From CAZHRK01 sp964534555 (GTDB taxonomy: Bacteria; Babelota; Babeliae; Babelales; RVW-14), in contig CAZHRK010000002.1 in assembly GCA_964534555.1 (NCBI GenBank), positions 124,001 to 188,000 on the forward strand: a stretch of 64,000 bases of DNA, in the 5' to 3' direction. The position numbers and the translations under genes were made by a program. How positions within the stretch are numbered: the stretch's first letter is position 1; the number at the start of each line of letters is the position of its first letter. The notes under the pieces were generated by a model, which was not told where the DNA came from, ran no database searches, and saw only the letters and a list, made by a program, of their open reading frames with translations. This document shows, piece after piece, positions 42,748 through 51,888 of this stretch.

Positions 42748-43932
42748 CTAACTAGGCATTTGTGGAATATCTTTTGGTTTTTCTGGTACAGCAGTTTGCT
42801 GTTGTGCTTTTTGCGGAGTGCTTGTTTTGCTAAATGCCAGGGCCATAACACGATTATAAAAACGAGTTACTGTGTCAGTTGCTGTTGCAACAAGCCAAAC
42901 TGCCCAATCGTACACCTTTTCGCCAAATGAGCGCGGTTTGATTGTAGCTGGTTTTTTTTCTGCCAAAGCGGTCTTGGCATCTTTTTGAGTATCGTTTTCG
43001 CTAGGCTCTTTTTTTTCAAGGTCTTTGAGCTTGAGCTCTTTTATGCGTGATGCACGATTTTGTATAAAAAGACCTTCGTCTTCTAGCGTTTTGATGTTCT
43101 CTTTTGTCTTATCGATTTGTGCTTGAATCGTCTGGATAACGCTCTCGAAATCAGCGGTTAGATCTTGCTCGAGGTAAGACTTTTCATTCTTAATTTTTTC
43201 AAAAATTGTGAGTGAAAGCTCATAATACTTTTCTCGTGCAATATTGTGGTCAACAATATTCCACATATCATTAATAATCTCTTGAGCTTTATTAAGAAGA
43301 TCTTGAACGACAACAATACGCTCATCGACACGTTTAATGCGATCAACGATCGATCGCCCTAAGTCTGAGATAGACTCCATATCAAGCTTAAGCTGTTCAA
43401 GGCTGTCCTTTGATTTCTTGATATAATTTTCAATAACATCAATCTTTGCCGCCATTTCAGGATCTTGTTTCATGTCAGAAGTTGGGGCGCTTTTTTGTGA
43501 GATATCTTGCTTACGCTTTTTCTCAAGGTACTTCAAAATATCTTCAAAGAGTTCTTGTGTTTTGCCTTGATCAACCCCAAGACTTTTATAGTAACCATCG
43601 AGCAGTGCGTCTGTATCGTTCAGACCTGTTAGGAATTTTTTCCTAATCAGCTCAATTTCTGCACCGAGTCCTTGAATGTCTGCAAAAACTTCGTGTGCTT
43701 TTAAAAGCCACTCACGTTTTTTAACCCAATTACCTTGCAGGCCGGTTTTTTCTATATTTTCACTTGTATCTGGTCCTGTGGCAACTTGCTCTGCAGGAGC
43801 AGGCGCTGGTTGAGCTGCGTCTGCTCCCATAGTTGTTTCCATAGGTGGGACTTCAAGATTTGCACGCTCACACAGCATGAAAGAGAGTAGCGTGACTGTC
43901 TTGTATGCTTTGTATAAACGTGTGCTCTTCAT
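42748..43932 (-). CDS. Exported coiled-coil protein (3 of 3)
   Basis: The 394-residue protein has an N-terminal hydrophobic segment (residues about 7-20), a short Ala/Pro-rich stretch, and a long coiled coil from about 60 to 305. Near residue 345 is an amphipathic helix (VYDWAVWLVATATDTVTRFY) and the end is again Pro-rich. This is the same order as the gene at 40822, so they are likely diverged paralogues. The start has AGGATGAGGA upstream. Function unknown; a structural envelope role is possible. Confidence 0.65.
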   Translation of the reverse strand: MKSTRLYKAYKTVTLLSFMLCERANLEVPPMETTMGADAAQPAPAPAEQVATGPDTSENIEKTGLQGNWVKKREWLLKAHEVFADIQGLGAEIELIRKKFLTGLNDTDALLDGYYKSLGVDQGKTQELFEDILKYLEKKRKQDISQKSAPTSDMKQDPEMAAKIDVIENYIKKSKDSLEQLKLDMESISDLGRSIVDRIKRVDERIVVVQDLLNKAQEIINDMWNIVDHNIAREKYYELSLTIFEKIKNEKSYLEQDLTADFESVIQTIQAQIDKTKENIKTLEDEGLFIQNRASRIKELKLKDLEKKEPSENDTQKDAKTALAEKKPATIKPRSFGEKVYDWAVWLVATATDTVTRFYNRVMALAFSKTSTPQKAQQQTAVPEKPKDIPQMPS

Positions 43933-43950
43933 TCCTCATCCTTTTTAATA

Positions 43951-44412
43951 TTACAGCGTTTTGGCTAGATCTTTTAGCTCTAAATAGAGGTTCTTTACTA
44001 GCTCTTCTGCTTCTACTGAAGTGTAGCTCCAGCTCACACCGCGCTCCACTTTTGTCAAAATAGAACGGTCTGATTTTATGTCAATGATATCGATCCTGAT
44101 GATATTCATCAAGGGATGAACGAGTGACGGTGCACGAACAACTCCAGCACGACCAAGAACACTGTAAGCAACGTTATTTTCACCAAGGAAGCTGATCATG
44201 ATCTTTTTTTGCCAGACCATGTTGTGGTATCCAGTGTGCTCTTTATGAATACTCATCAACAAGCTTTCTTGCCCCTTAGGATAGATACACTGAATTGGTG
44301 TAGTATTTGGGATCCCTTTTTCAGAAAAGGTTGCAAGCATACCAAGAGCTTTTTCAGTTTTGAGGTATTCAATAAGATCATCGGGTAGCTTTACGCCTAC
44401 GTGTTTTGCCAT
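43951..44412 (-). CDS. Pyridoxamine 5'-phosphate oxidase-like flavin protein
   Basis: The 153-residue protein fits the FMN-binding split-barrel family: an N-terminal helix, LGMLATFSEKGIPNTTPIQ as the first two strands, then KIMISFLGENNVAYSVLGRA. This family includes PNPOx-like oxidases, haem utilisation proteins and deazaflavin enzymes. The substrate cannot be told. It follows hemW by about 30 bases on the same strand, which may hint at a link with haem or flavin chemistry, but this is speculation. Confidence 0.6.
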   Translation of the reverse strand: MAKHVGVKLPDDLIEYLKTEKALGMLATFSEKGIPNTTPIQCIYPKGQESLLMSIHKEHTGYHNMVWQKKIMISFLGENNVAYSVLGRAGVVRAPSLVHPLMNIIRIDIIDIKSDRSILTKVERGVSWSYTSVEAEELVKNLYLELKDLAKTL

Positions 44413-44441
44413 AACAAACTCGCTTGGTTAGGTGTGAGTAT

Positions 44442-45608
44442 TTATTCTTTGTAAGTAAAAAGTCTGACTACAACCTCGTTCTCAAGGGTCATGCCTTTTG
44501 TGGTAAGTCTGACGATATCGTTTTGAATCGTAACAAGCCCTGCTTCAGCAAGCATGGGAACCTGCTCCTTGATATGCTTAATCTGTTGCGGGGATAACAA
44601 GTATACCACACTATGCAAGTCAAGGCCCTTTGATTGTCTGAGACTAAGCATTAGGAGCTCTAATCCACGCTGTTCAGGTGTAAGTTTTTCAATTGTTTGA
44701 TTTTTGCAAACACCGTCTAGCAGGCAGCTTTCAAGGTAGGTGGTTAAATTATTAGAATTTGTAATTCTTTCACTTCCACTAAACGATGAAGCACCAACTC
44801 CAAATCCTTTGTACGGATCGCCGCTCCAGTAGGCTTGGTTGTGTATTGATGGTTTTTGGTTTCGAGCAAAATTTGATATTTCATATTGCTCAAATCCTGC
44901 AGCGCTTAAGATCTGAATTGTTTTTTCATAAAGTTCAATCATCTCTTCGTCCTGCGGGAGGGATACATCGCCTTTTTCAACTTTGAAATAAAGCGGTGTC
45001 TTTTCATGCACAGTAAGAAAATAAATTGATATGTGCTCAATTGGCCAATCACAGGCACGTTTTATTGTTTCAATCCATGCGTCTGGAGTGATTCCTGGCA
45101 ATCCAAGAATGAGGTCTATTGATAGATTTTGTATGTATTTAGGAGCTATCTTCATAACTCTTAAAACGTCCGTAATTCGTTGTCGTCGATTAAGCTTTAA
45201 GAGTGCATCATCATTAAGCGCCTGCACACCTACGCTGAGACGATTTATTCCGCACGCCTCCCATGCTTCAAGTCGCTCTTCATCGATATCTGCAGGGTTT
45301 GATTCAAGCGTTATTTCTTTACACGTTGATTTTTTATAATCACGTTCAAGTACTTCAAAAATCTGACTGATCCACTCTATCGGATAAAGGCTGGGCGTCC
45401 CACCACCTATAAAAATAGTTTCTAGGGGTTGGTGCGGCGCAGGGTGTGTTGAGGCAAAGGTAGAGATCTCATTGATGAGTGCATGGTGGTACCGTTCTTG
45501 AAATGCAGCATGCTCCTGAAATGCGACGAAATCGCAATAATGACATTTAAAGCTGCAAAACGGCCAATGAATATAGAGATATCTTGGTCTACTGACAAAT
45601 GAGCTCAT
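44442..45608 (-). CDS. hemW: Radical SAM haem chaperone HemW
   Basis: HemW is a radical SAM protein of the coproporphyrinogen oxidase-like group that delivers haem to respiratory proteins. The 388-residue product has the 4Fe-4S motif Cys18-x3-Cys22-x2-Cys25 within YIHWPFCSFKCHYCDF, and FIGGGTPSLY. It lacks the extra features of true HemN. The C-terminal winged-helix part (GLVTIQNDIVRLTTKGM) is present. Its start overlaps the stop of the upstream gene by four bases. Confidence 0.85.
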   Translation of the reverse strand: MSSFVSRPRYLYIHWPFCSFKCHYCDFVAFQEHAAFQERYHHALINEISTFASTHPAPHQPLETIFIGGGTPSLYPIEWISQIFEVLERDYKKSTCKEITLESNPADIDEERLEAWEACGINRLSVGVQALNDDALLKLNRRQRITDVLRVMKIAPKYIQNLSIDLILGLPGITPDAWIETIKRACDWPIEHISIYFLTVHEKTPLYFKVEKGDVSLPQDEEMIELYEKTIQILSAAGFEQYEISNFARNQKPSIHNQAYWSGDPYKGFGVGASSFSGSERITNSNNLTTYLESCLLDGVCKNQTIEKLTPEQRGLELLMLSLRQSKGLDLHSVVYLLSPQQIKHIKEQVPMLAEAGLVTIQNDIVRLTTKGMTLENEVVVRLFTYKE

Positions 45609-46105
45609 TTTCTCTGCGTTGCTGGAATGGATTGCTTAATAAGCTCGATAAGGACTTCTTTATCCCTACGAGCCTCTTCTTTAAGGGCATCCATTCTAGC
45701 AAATTTTACACCTATTGCAGCATTTCTTATTTTTTCAGCTGTTTCCTGTATTATCGCGGGCGCATTATTTTTTATCAGCAGCGTAATCAGTTCATCGTCA
45801 GTGGCGTGTGATACTTCCCAGCCAAAGATCTCTTGGACATAATTTTTCATTATTTTTGTAAGCGAAGCGTAGTACAAACTGAAATCTTTTTGTGTCGCGT
45901 AATCTAACGGTGTTAGTTTTTCAAGATCATTAAGCGCTCGCTCCCACGGGCTTTTTGCGCTTCGGGGTAGTACCCGATAAAAAACATAAGCACTTATTGC
46001 TATGCCTATAATAATAAGAATTAAGCACCCAACCTTCCACGGCACTTGCCACCATGGTTTTGTATAAAAACCGTATACTTCGTAAAAAAGTGGTGTTGTT
46101 TCCAT
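45605..46105 (-). CDS. DUF4381-like membrane protein
   Basis: The 166-residue protein has one membrane segment (about residues 25-46) and then a soluble domain of the DUF4381 type (WERALNDLEKL, DFSLYYASLTKIMKNYVQE, DDELITLLI). This domain accompanies DUF58 proteins in the Bat (oxygen tolerance) operons, and the DUF58 gene is indeed just upstream. The stop overlaps the hemW start (ATGA). The MoxR-type ATPase and VWA proteins of complete systems are not in the window. Confidence 0.6.
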   Translation of the reverse strand: METTPLFYEVYGFYTKPWWQVPWKVGCLILIIIGIAISAYVFYRVLPRSAKSPWERALNDLEKLTPLDYATQKDFSLYYASLTKIMKNYVQEIFGWEVSHATDDELITLLIKNNAPAIIQETAEKIRNAAIGVKFARMDALKEEARRDKEVLIELIKQSIPATQRK

Positions 46106-46114
46106 ATTTTTTAC

Positions 46115-46975
46115 CTATCGACGCATGCGTGTATGAAAAAAAGATATTAATGGTTTTTCAAAAGATTCATGGGTGTTGAGCTTAAGCAGATCTGTACGAG
46201 CACGAATAAAAAGCCTCTCCAGGAGTACATGGTGAGATGCTAGGGTGTGTGTTAGAGCATCAGATGTTTTGAGTGTAAAAATAGTTCCCGTCTCAGGATC
46301 TTGAACATCAATAAGACCGATTGACGGCATTATATGTTCACGCGGGTCAGAGATAGTAATCCCAACAAAGTCAAAACGCTTGGTTGCCACCATAAATAGT
46401 TTTTCATAGCGAGAAATGTCATCTATCCAGTCAGATATAAAAAACACGACAGCGTTTTTTTGCTTCAGCGATGATAAATGTCTGAGCGCAACGCTCAAAT
46501 CTGTTTTACCTTCAGGAGTTGATTTAAGTACTTTTTCAAGCATCAGGCCAAGTTTAATATTATTTTTACTTGGCTCTGTCCATGAATGAATCCGGTCAGA
46601 AAATGTAAGCAGTCCTACCTTATCTTTATTTTCGCTTGCGATAAGGCTTAATGTTGCTGCAACTGTTTTTGCTTGATCAAGTCGAGCTTGAGATGATGAG
46701 CTAAATCCACCAGACGCTGATACATCAAGCACCACGATCACAGAGCGGTCACGCTCTTGGATGTATTGCTTAACCATCACTTTATTCATTTTTGCAGAGC
46801 TGTTCCAGTCGATCATTCGCACTTCATCACCACGCTGATATTCACGAATTTGGTGAAATTCAAGTCCGGAACCTTTAAAAGCAGATAGGTAGTCTCCGCT
46901 GAGGGTGCTTTGCATGATGCGCCGCGTATGCAGCTTTATTTTTTTGAGCGTTGAGGCAAGTCTATGATCAATCAT
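46115..46975 (-). CDS. DUF58 (von Willebrand-like) protein
   Basis: The ATG at 46975 with a GAGGAT site gives 286 residues; an ATG at 46987 is also possible. The DUF58 core is clear: FHQIREYQRGDEVRMIDWNSSAKMN, VIVVLDVSASGG (a MIDAS-like DxSxS) and FISDWIDD. DUF58 proteins work with MoxR AAA ATPases in protein complex assembly; none is present here. It is followed by the DUF4381-like gene after nine bases. A hairpin stands just before the start. Confidence 0.8.
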   Translation of the reverse strand: MIDHRLASTLKKIKLHTRRIMQSTLSGDYLSAFKGSGLEFHQIREYQRGDEVRMIDWNSSAKMNKVMVKQYIQERDRSVIVVLDVSASGGFSSSSQARLDQAKTVAATLSLIASENKDKVGLLTFSDRIHSWTEPSKNNIKLGLMLEKVLKSTPEGKTDLSVALRHLSSLKQKNAVVFFISDWIDDISRYEKLFMVATKRFDFVGITISDPREHIMPSIGLIDVQDPETGTIFTLKTSDALTHTLASHHVLLERLFIRARTDLLKLNTHESFEKPLISFFHTRMRR

Positions 46976-46991
46976 ATGTATCCTCATCAAG

Positions 46992-47030
46992 AATCCCGAC
47001 TGGGAGGATTTATGCCCTGCAGTCGGGATT
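46992..47030 (-). promoter_or_regulatory. Leader hairpin upstream of the DUF58 gene
   Basis: A perfect 11-base stem (AATCCCGACTG with its complement) and a 17-base loop lie between serS and the DUF58 gene, ending 17 bases before the chosen ATG. There is no U run on the minus strand, so it is not a normal terminator for serS. It may control translation. Confidence 0.45.
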
Positions 47031-47102
47031 TGTATTTTCTCTAATCACGTAGTGTAAGTATACGCAACGATAAAGTTTTTGCTCAACAGGATTCTGTTTG
47101 TT

Positions 47103-48344
47103 TTACCAAACCTCATTCATTGCTTGCTCAAGCGCAGGTGGGAGCTTGATGCTGCCATCTGGTTGTTGGTAGTTTTCCATAAGTGCGATCATGAGGCGTG
47201 GCAGTGCAAGAGATGACGCATTAAGTGTATGGACCAATTCTGGTTTTGACTCAGAAGATTTTCTGTGTCTGATCTGTGCACGGCGGGATTGGAAATCAGT
47301 GCAGTTGCTGCATGATGAAACTTCGTAGTAGCGATCTTGCCCTGGTAGCCATACTTCAATATCATAGGTGCGAGCAGATTGGAATGAGCAGTCTTGTGCT
47401 GCAAGAAGGCTTACACGATAGTGGAGGCCAAGTTGCTGTAGAATATTTTCTGCGCAAGCAACCATCATTTCTTGTTCAGTGTTAGATTTTTCTGGTTCAC
47501 AAATGCTGAATAACTCAACTTTTTCAAATTGGTGAATGCGAATAATACCGCGCTCTTGTGATCCGTATCCTCCGGCTTCACGTCTGAAGCAGCTTGTCCA
47601 AGAAGTCATGCGCATTGGGAGTTTTTCAGTAGGGAGGATTTCACCAGCATAAATATTAGTTAAGCTGACTTCTGATGTTGGGATAAGGCATAGCCCATCG
47701 GGTGAAGTTTTGTAGTATGCACCTTCAAATTTTGGAAGCTCTCCCGCATTAAAAAGTGCTTTCTCTGCAACAAGATACGGTGGCATAATAGGCTCAAAGC
47801 CATGCTTCACGTTGTTTTTTAGCATCATACGAGTAAGTGCATAAATGATTTTTACACCTGTTCCTCGGTAGAGCGCAAACTGAGAGCCAGACATCTTGCT
47901 GCCTGCTTCCATATCAAACCATCCAGCTTTTTCATTAAGATCGAGGTGGTGTTTAATTGGAAAATCAAACGTTGGTTTTTGTCCAACAATCTTAATTGCT
48001 TTGTTAGCTTCTTTCCCACCGAGTGGAAGCTCTTCATAAGGAAGGTTTGGGCAACGAGACCATAAATCTTTGAGCTTCGAGTTTTCACTCTCAAGCTTTT
48101 GCTCTTTTTCCTTAAGCTCTTTACCAAGGTTAATCGAGCGCTCACGAATCTCTGGTGTGATTCCTTTTGCTCCCGCACCAGCAAGCTCATTTTTTTCTTT
48201 ACGAACCGCTTCTACGTCTTGCATGAGCTGGCGAACTGATTGATCAAGCGATATTAGCTCATCGACAGGAAAGCTAGGTTCCTTGCGTAATATAAGTCCC
48301 TTTGTTTCAACAGGATTTTGACGTAAGCGACCAAGATCAATCAT
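47103..48344 (-). CDS. serS: Seryl-tRNA synthetase
   Basis: SerRS charges tRNA-Ser. The 413-residue product has the N-terminal long coiled-coil arm (residues about 30-100, rich in Glu and Lys) and the class II core with motif 2 (TSWTSCFRREAGGYGSQERG) and motif 3 (ALPRLMIALMENYQ). Length and order are normal. It lies upstream of the DUF58 gene and diverges from the sulfation cluster. The identification is secure. Confidence 0.95.
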   Translation of the reverse strand: MIDLGRLRQNPVETKGLILRKEPSFPVDELISLDQSVRQLMQDVEAVRKEKNELAGAGAKGITPEIRERSINLGKELKEKEQKLESENSKLKDLWSRCPNLPYEELPLGGKEANKAIKIVGQKPTFDFPIKHHLDLNEKAGWFDMEAGSKMSGSQFALYRGTGVKIIYALTRMMLKNNVKHGFEPIMPPYLVAEKALFNAGELPKFEGAYYKTSPDGLCLIPTSEVSLTNIYAGEILPTEKLPMRMTSWTSCFRREAGGYGSQERGIIRIHQFEKVELFSICEPEKSNTEQEMMVACAENILQQLGLHYRVSLLAAQDCSFQSARTYDIEVWLPGQDRYYEVSSCSNCTDFQSRRAQIRHRKSSESKPELVHTLNASSLALPRLMIALMENYQQPDGSIKLPPALEQAMNEVW

Positions 48345-48516
48345 GAATTTACTCCGTTAAACGCTATAGATGCGGCCATTAAGATTGCCTCTAAGATACC
48401 TAAAGAGTTTAATTTGCGCAAATTCGGGGAAAAAGCTGCGCAAGGGTGTTAATGTTGATTTTAAGCGGTATGCGTCCATATGCTGACTTTGTTAAAAAAT
48501 AAAGCGCTATGAGGGT

Positions 48517-49485
48517 ATGATGAGATTATTAAGCATAGTAAAAAAAGCTTTGGGTTTTTTGCTGACTACGACACTGTGTAATGCTGTCGCTACGAATACA
48601 ATTAAGCCAAAACAAAAAAAACGGGCATCACTTAATAATCGTGTTTTAGTTATTAGCATACCCAAAGCAGGTACGCACATGCTGACAAAATGCATAACGC
48701 TTTTTGGCGACGAAACCTTAGCTTCTGCGTATACAAAAGAGCCCAAGCCTGACCAAGCAGCATTCAATCGTTATGATACGTATAACCAGCTGCCACCACC
48801 AAATAACTACAAAGGAATTTATTACTTCCCGGTGGTTGGATATCTCCCGCGCTTGGCTGGGTATTTAAAGCGCCCAACAGAAAACCGACTTTTTTGGACT
48901 CATTGGCCTTATACAAAACAGTTTGATGATTTTTTACAAGATAAGACGCTCGCTAATTTTTTATTGGTCAGAGACCCTCGTGATATGATTGTTTCTTTAG
49001 CATATATGCTTCATAAAAGCTTGCGTACCGATGAATCGATAGAGCCAGTTAAAATAATGTCAGATTTAATTGATGCATCCCAGCAGCATTATATCAAGTG
49101 GGGTGTTGAGATTCATGAGGCTTACCCCATTATTTTTGATGAGGGAATTGTTCAATTTTATAACAGATACTTTCCTTGGCTCAAAACTAAGAATGTCAAA
49201 ATGGTGCGGTTTGAAGATCTTGTTGGCTCAAAAGGTGGTGGATCTGATGACCTTCAGCGACACGTTATTGAAGGAATCGCAAGGCACATAGGGATTACGC
49301 TTTCACCTGAAAAAATTAACTATGTTCAAGAAAATCTATTTGGAGAGAGCGGTACGTTTCGAGATGGTCAGATCGGCAGCTGGAAAAAGCATTTTACCCC
49401 AGAGATGAAAGCAGCGTTTAAAAATGCAGCTGGTGCATGTCAGTTGTTAATTAATTTGGGTTATGAAGTTGATTCAAACTGGTAA
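48517..49485 (+). CDS. Exported PAPS-dependent sulfotransferase, paralogue 1
   Basis: The 322-residue protein fits the SULT-type sulfotransferase fold. It has the 5'-phosphosulfate loop SIPKAGTH (residues 47-54), a likely catalytic His129 (WTHWPY), and the 3'-phosphate site RDPRD with Ser160. The PAPS-stacking GQIGSWKKHFTPEM is near residue 284. It would move sulfate from PAPS to a hydroxyl or amine acceptor. Residues 1-24 look like a signal peptide (basic, then ALGFLLTTTLCNA), unusual because SULT enzymes are cytosolic. The ATG doublet at 48517/48520 follows GAGGGT. It shares long near-identical stretches with the next gene. The acceptor is unknown. Confidence 0.85.
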   Translation: MMRLLSIVKKALGFLLTTTLCNAVATNTIKPKQKKRASLNNRVLVISIPKAGTHMLTKCITLFGDETLASAYTKEPKPDQAAFNRYDTYNQLPPPNNYKGIYYFPVVGYLPRLAGYLKRPTENRLFWTHWPYTKQFDDFLQDKTLANFLLVRDPRDMIVSLAYMLHKSLRTDESIEPVKIMSDLIDASQQHYIKWGVEIHEAYPIIFDEGIVQFYNRYFPWLKTKNVKMVRFEDLVGSKGGGSDDLQRHVIEGIARHIGITLSPEKINYVQENLFGESGTFRDGQIGSWKKHFTPEMKAAFKNAAGACQLLINLGYEVDSNW

Positions 49486-49494
49486 AGGGATAAT

Positions 49495-50433
49495 ATGCTT
49501 AAGTATCTAGTAGCGTTATTTATTCTTATTTCATCTTCTTGTGCCGCTGATACTGTCTGGGTGCCTCCAGTGCTCTATGTTAGTATTCCTAAAACAGGTA
49601 CGCATCTTGTCGCTAAATGTGTAACATTATTCGGCAGGGACGATCTTGTGTATCACTATGAAAAAGTTGGTGGTGGCAAAATAAAAACAGGTCAACGACC
49701 TCGTATCCTTTGTTTGTTAGGAAAATTAAATACTGAACTTCCACCTAATAATTACAAGGGCGCGCTTAATGTTCCTCACATTGGTGTCATGCCGACTGAA
49801 CTTATTAGAGATCTAGAAAGTAATAATAAAAATAGATTTTCAACAACACACTGGCCATACACTGCAGAATTTGCCGACTATTTAAAGAGTAAATCAATTC
49901 AGGTTATTTTTTCTATCAGAGATCCTCGAGATGTTCTTGTTTCTTTAGCTTTTATGGTGAGCAAAAGCGTTGAGCGAGGTAAGTCAATTGATCCTGTTTT
50001 AGTGATGAATGATTTTATTGATGCGCGACAAGAAAACTATATTCACTGGGGCGTTGAAGAGCATCAATCGTATCCACTTGTGTTTGATAAAGGTATCACA
50101 GGATTTATGAGTATGTACTTGGGCTGGCTCTCGCACCCAGGGGTTTGCCTTATACGCTTTGAAGATCTTGTTGGTGAGAAGGGTGGGGGCTCTGATGCAG
50201 CTCAAGTTGAAACAATACAACGTTTGGCATCTTTTTTAAATATTGATGTTGATGATAAAAAAATTAAGTACGTGCAGGAAAATCTTTTCGGTGGGAGTGG
50301 TACTTTCCGAGATGGTCAGATCGGAGGATGGAAGAAATATTTTACCCCAGAGATGAAAGCAGCATTTAAAGCTTTTCCTGGTGCATGTCAGCTTTTAATT
50401 GATTTAGGTTATGAGGTTGATTGTGATTGGTAG
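49495..50433 (+). CDS. Exported PAPS-dependent sulfotransferase, paralogue 2
   Basis: This 312-residue sulfotransferase starts nine bases after paralogue 1, with an AAGGGAT site. It has the PAPS loop SIPKTGTH (30-37), catalytic His119 in TTHWPY, IRDPRD with Ser150, and GQIGGWKKYFTPEM. Residues 1-18 (LKYLVALFILISSSCA) form a clear signal peptide. The C-terminal ending LIDLGYEVDCDW matches the ends of both paralogues. DNA identity to paralogue 1 in the last 170 bases includes uninterrupted runs of over 20 bases, so the duplication is recent or maintained by gene conversion. Confidence 0.85.
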   Translation: MLKYLVALFILISSSCAADTVWVPPVLYVSIPKTGTHLVAKCVTLFGRDDLVYHYEKVGGGKIKTGQRPRILCLLGKLNTELPPNNYKGALNVPHIGVMPTELIRDLESNNKNRFSTTHWPYTAEFADYLKSKSIQVIFSIRDPRDVLVSLAFMVSKSVERGKSIDPVLVMNDFIDARQENYIHWGVEEHQSYPLVFDKGITGFMSMYLGWLSHPGVCLIRFEDLVGEKGGGSDAAQVETIQRLASFLNIDVDDKKIKYVQENLFGGSGTFRDGQIGGWKKYFTPEMKAAFKAFPGACQLLIDLGYEVDCDW

Positions 50434-51682
50434 GCTTTTATTTTTAATAGCTTTTTTTTACCTTGATTTTGCTACCCCAAAAGGAACGAACGTTAACGTT
50501 ATTGGTTTTGTGGAAGATTCAATGAGTTTGTCGCGTCATACAACCACTGTTATTGATTGTTTAGCGCCGACACACAATATAACGCTCTATAAAACTAGAT
50601 TTTTTGAAGAATCTAATCCGTATTTTAATCGAGTTTCGTCTATTGTACGTTTTCGGCGTACAGCTGTGTTAAGGGGTGTATCACTCTTTACAGATAATCT
50701 CTTTATCTATGGTGCTCCACCAGAGTACAATCCGTGGGGTATTTATAAATATTACGTTAATGATCTTTCAACAATTAAGTTTGTCTATGCAGTTGCAGAA
50801 CAAGAGGTTATTTCACCTGATGTAGTTAGCGTGATTAATACTAATTTTCATGCACTTCTCGTTCCAGATGTTTGGTTGGTACAAATTTTTAAGAATGCAG
50901 GGGTCTCTGTTCCTATCTTTGTAATGCCCTTGGCGTTAGATCTTTCATCATTGCTTGCTCGTCCTCTTGATAAGAAAAAAAGCGGCAAACAATTTATTTT
51001 CGGATTTTCAGGTGCTTTTTGGCACCATAAAAATCATAAACTTTTACTTGAGGCCTTTAGGCAAGAATTTGGTAATGACCCTTCTGTTGAGTTACACCTT
51101 CATGGGCGATTTGGTCATGGCGAAAAAGATGTTGTTGCATTTGTTAAAGAGGTTGCTCTGAGTAATGTGACATTAATTAATGAAATTTTATCACGAGCTG
51201 ATTATGAAAATTTTTTAGCTTCGCTTGATTGTTTTGTAACTGTTTCTGGTGGCGAAGGGTTTTCGATAATTCCTCGTGAAGCAATGGCAGCAGGCGTTCC
51301 TTGCATAGTTTCAAACAATTCTGCGCACGAGACTATTTGTAAGTCAGGGCTAGTGCTCCCGATACCTTCATATAAAACTCTGCCAACATGTTGTGAATTG
51401 TGCCCGCAAAAATCTGGTTATATGTATTCCTGCAGCATTCAAGATATAAGAAAAGCTATGCGCTTCATGTACGAGAACTATGAATCCTTTGAAGGAAAAC
51501 GAGAAGAAGCACGTGCTTGGGCAGCTTATTACACAGTCAAAAATCTTTCAAAACGCTACCAAACACTTGTTAGCCCTAAAAAAGTATTACTTGGTGATCG
51601 CGATGATATCGATGGTGACACTGTTATTACGCAATCAAAGAAACTTTTTGATGCATACACAACACTAATGCGCTCATTATAA
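50411..51682 (+). CDS. Exported GT4-type glycosyltransferase, paralogue 1
   Basis: The 423-residue product has a GT-B fold with the retaining GT4 signature: FGFSGAFWHHKNH near residue 197, and the EX7E motif Glu282 to Glu290 within GEGFSIIPREAMAAGVPC. It would move a sugar from an activated donor to an unknown acceptor. The ATG at 50411 lies inside the end of the sulfotransferase gene (23-base overlap); a GTG at 50423 has a GAGG site six bases upstream and may be the true start. Either start leaves an N-terminal hydrophobic segment (GRLLFLIAFFYLDFA). It is paralogous to the gene at 54613. Confidence 0.8.
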   Translation: MRLIVIGRLLFLIAFFYLDFATPKGTNVNVIGFVEDSMSLSRHTTTVIDCLAPTHNITLYKTRFFEESNPYFNRVSSIVRFRRTAVLRGVSLFTDNLFIYGAPPEYNPWGIYKYYVNDLSTIKFVYAVAEQEVISPDVVSVINTNFHALLVPDVWLVQIFKNAGVSVPIFVMPLALDLSSLLARPLDKKKSGKQFIFGFSGAFWHHKNHKLLLEAFRQEFGNDPSVELHLHGRFGHGEKDVVAFVKEVALSNVTLINEILSRADYENFLASLDCFVTVSGGEGFSIIPREAMAAGVPCIVSNNSAHETICKSGLVLPIPSYKTLPTCCELCPQKSGYMYSCSIQDIRKAMRFMYENYESFEGKREEARAWAAYYTVKNLSKRYQTLVSPKKVLLGDRDDIDGDTVITQSKKLFDAYTTLMRSL

Positions 51683-51838
51683 TAAAAAGCTTTAGCGCCA
51701 TGCAGTGAATGTTTAATGCAAGTAGTTGAGTATACATTTCTCAGAGTGAAGATATCGCTTGAGCACTGTTTTAATAGTCTATCAGGCTCGTCAGATGCAC
51801 TATTTTCATAGTGAAGAATTGCTATTTTAATCATGATT

Positions 51839-51866
51839 TTTTCATAATGCCTACTGCAATTATAAT
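51839..51866 (+). promoter_or_regulatory. Candidate promoter for the second half of the sulfation cluster
   Basis: A perfect TATAAT (51861-51866) with a weak TTTTCA -35 (51839-51844) and a 16-base spacer lies 22 bases before the start at 51889. The 206-base gap before the gene shows no terminator that I can see. Confidence 0.4.
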
Positions 51867-51888
51867 CTAGAAATCAAAGGTTCTAATC

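Noticed and set aside
51556..51834. A minus-strand open frame over the end of the first glycosyltransferase gene and the following gap
   Set aside because: It lies mostly opposite a real gene, with no ribosome site and no family features; the gap is better read as a leader or promoter region.
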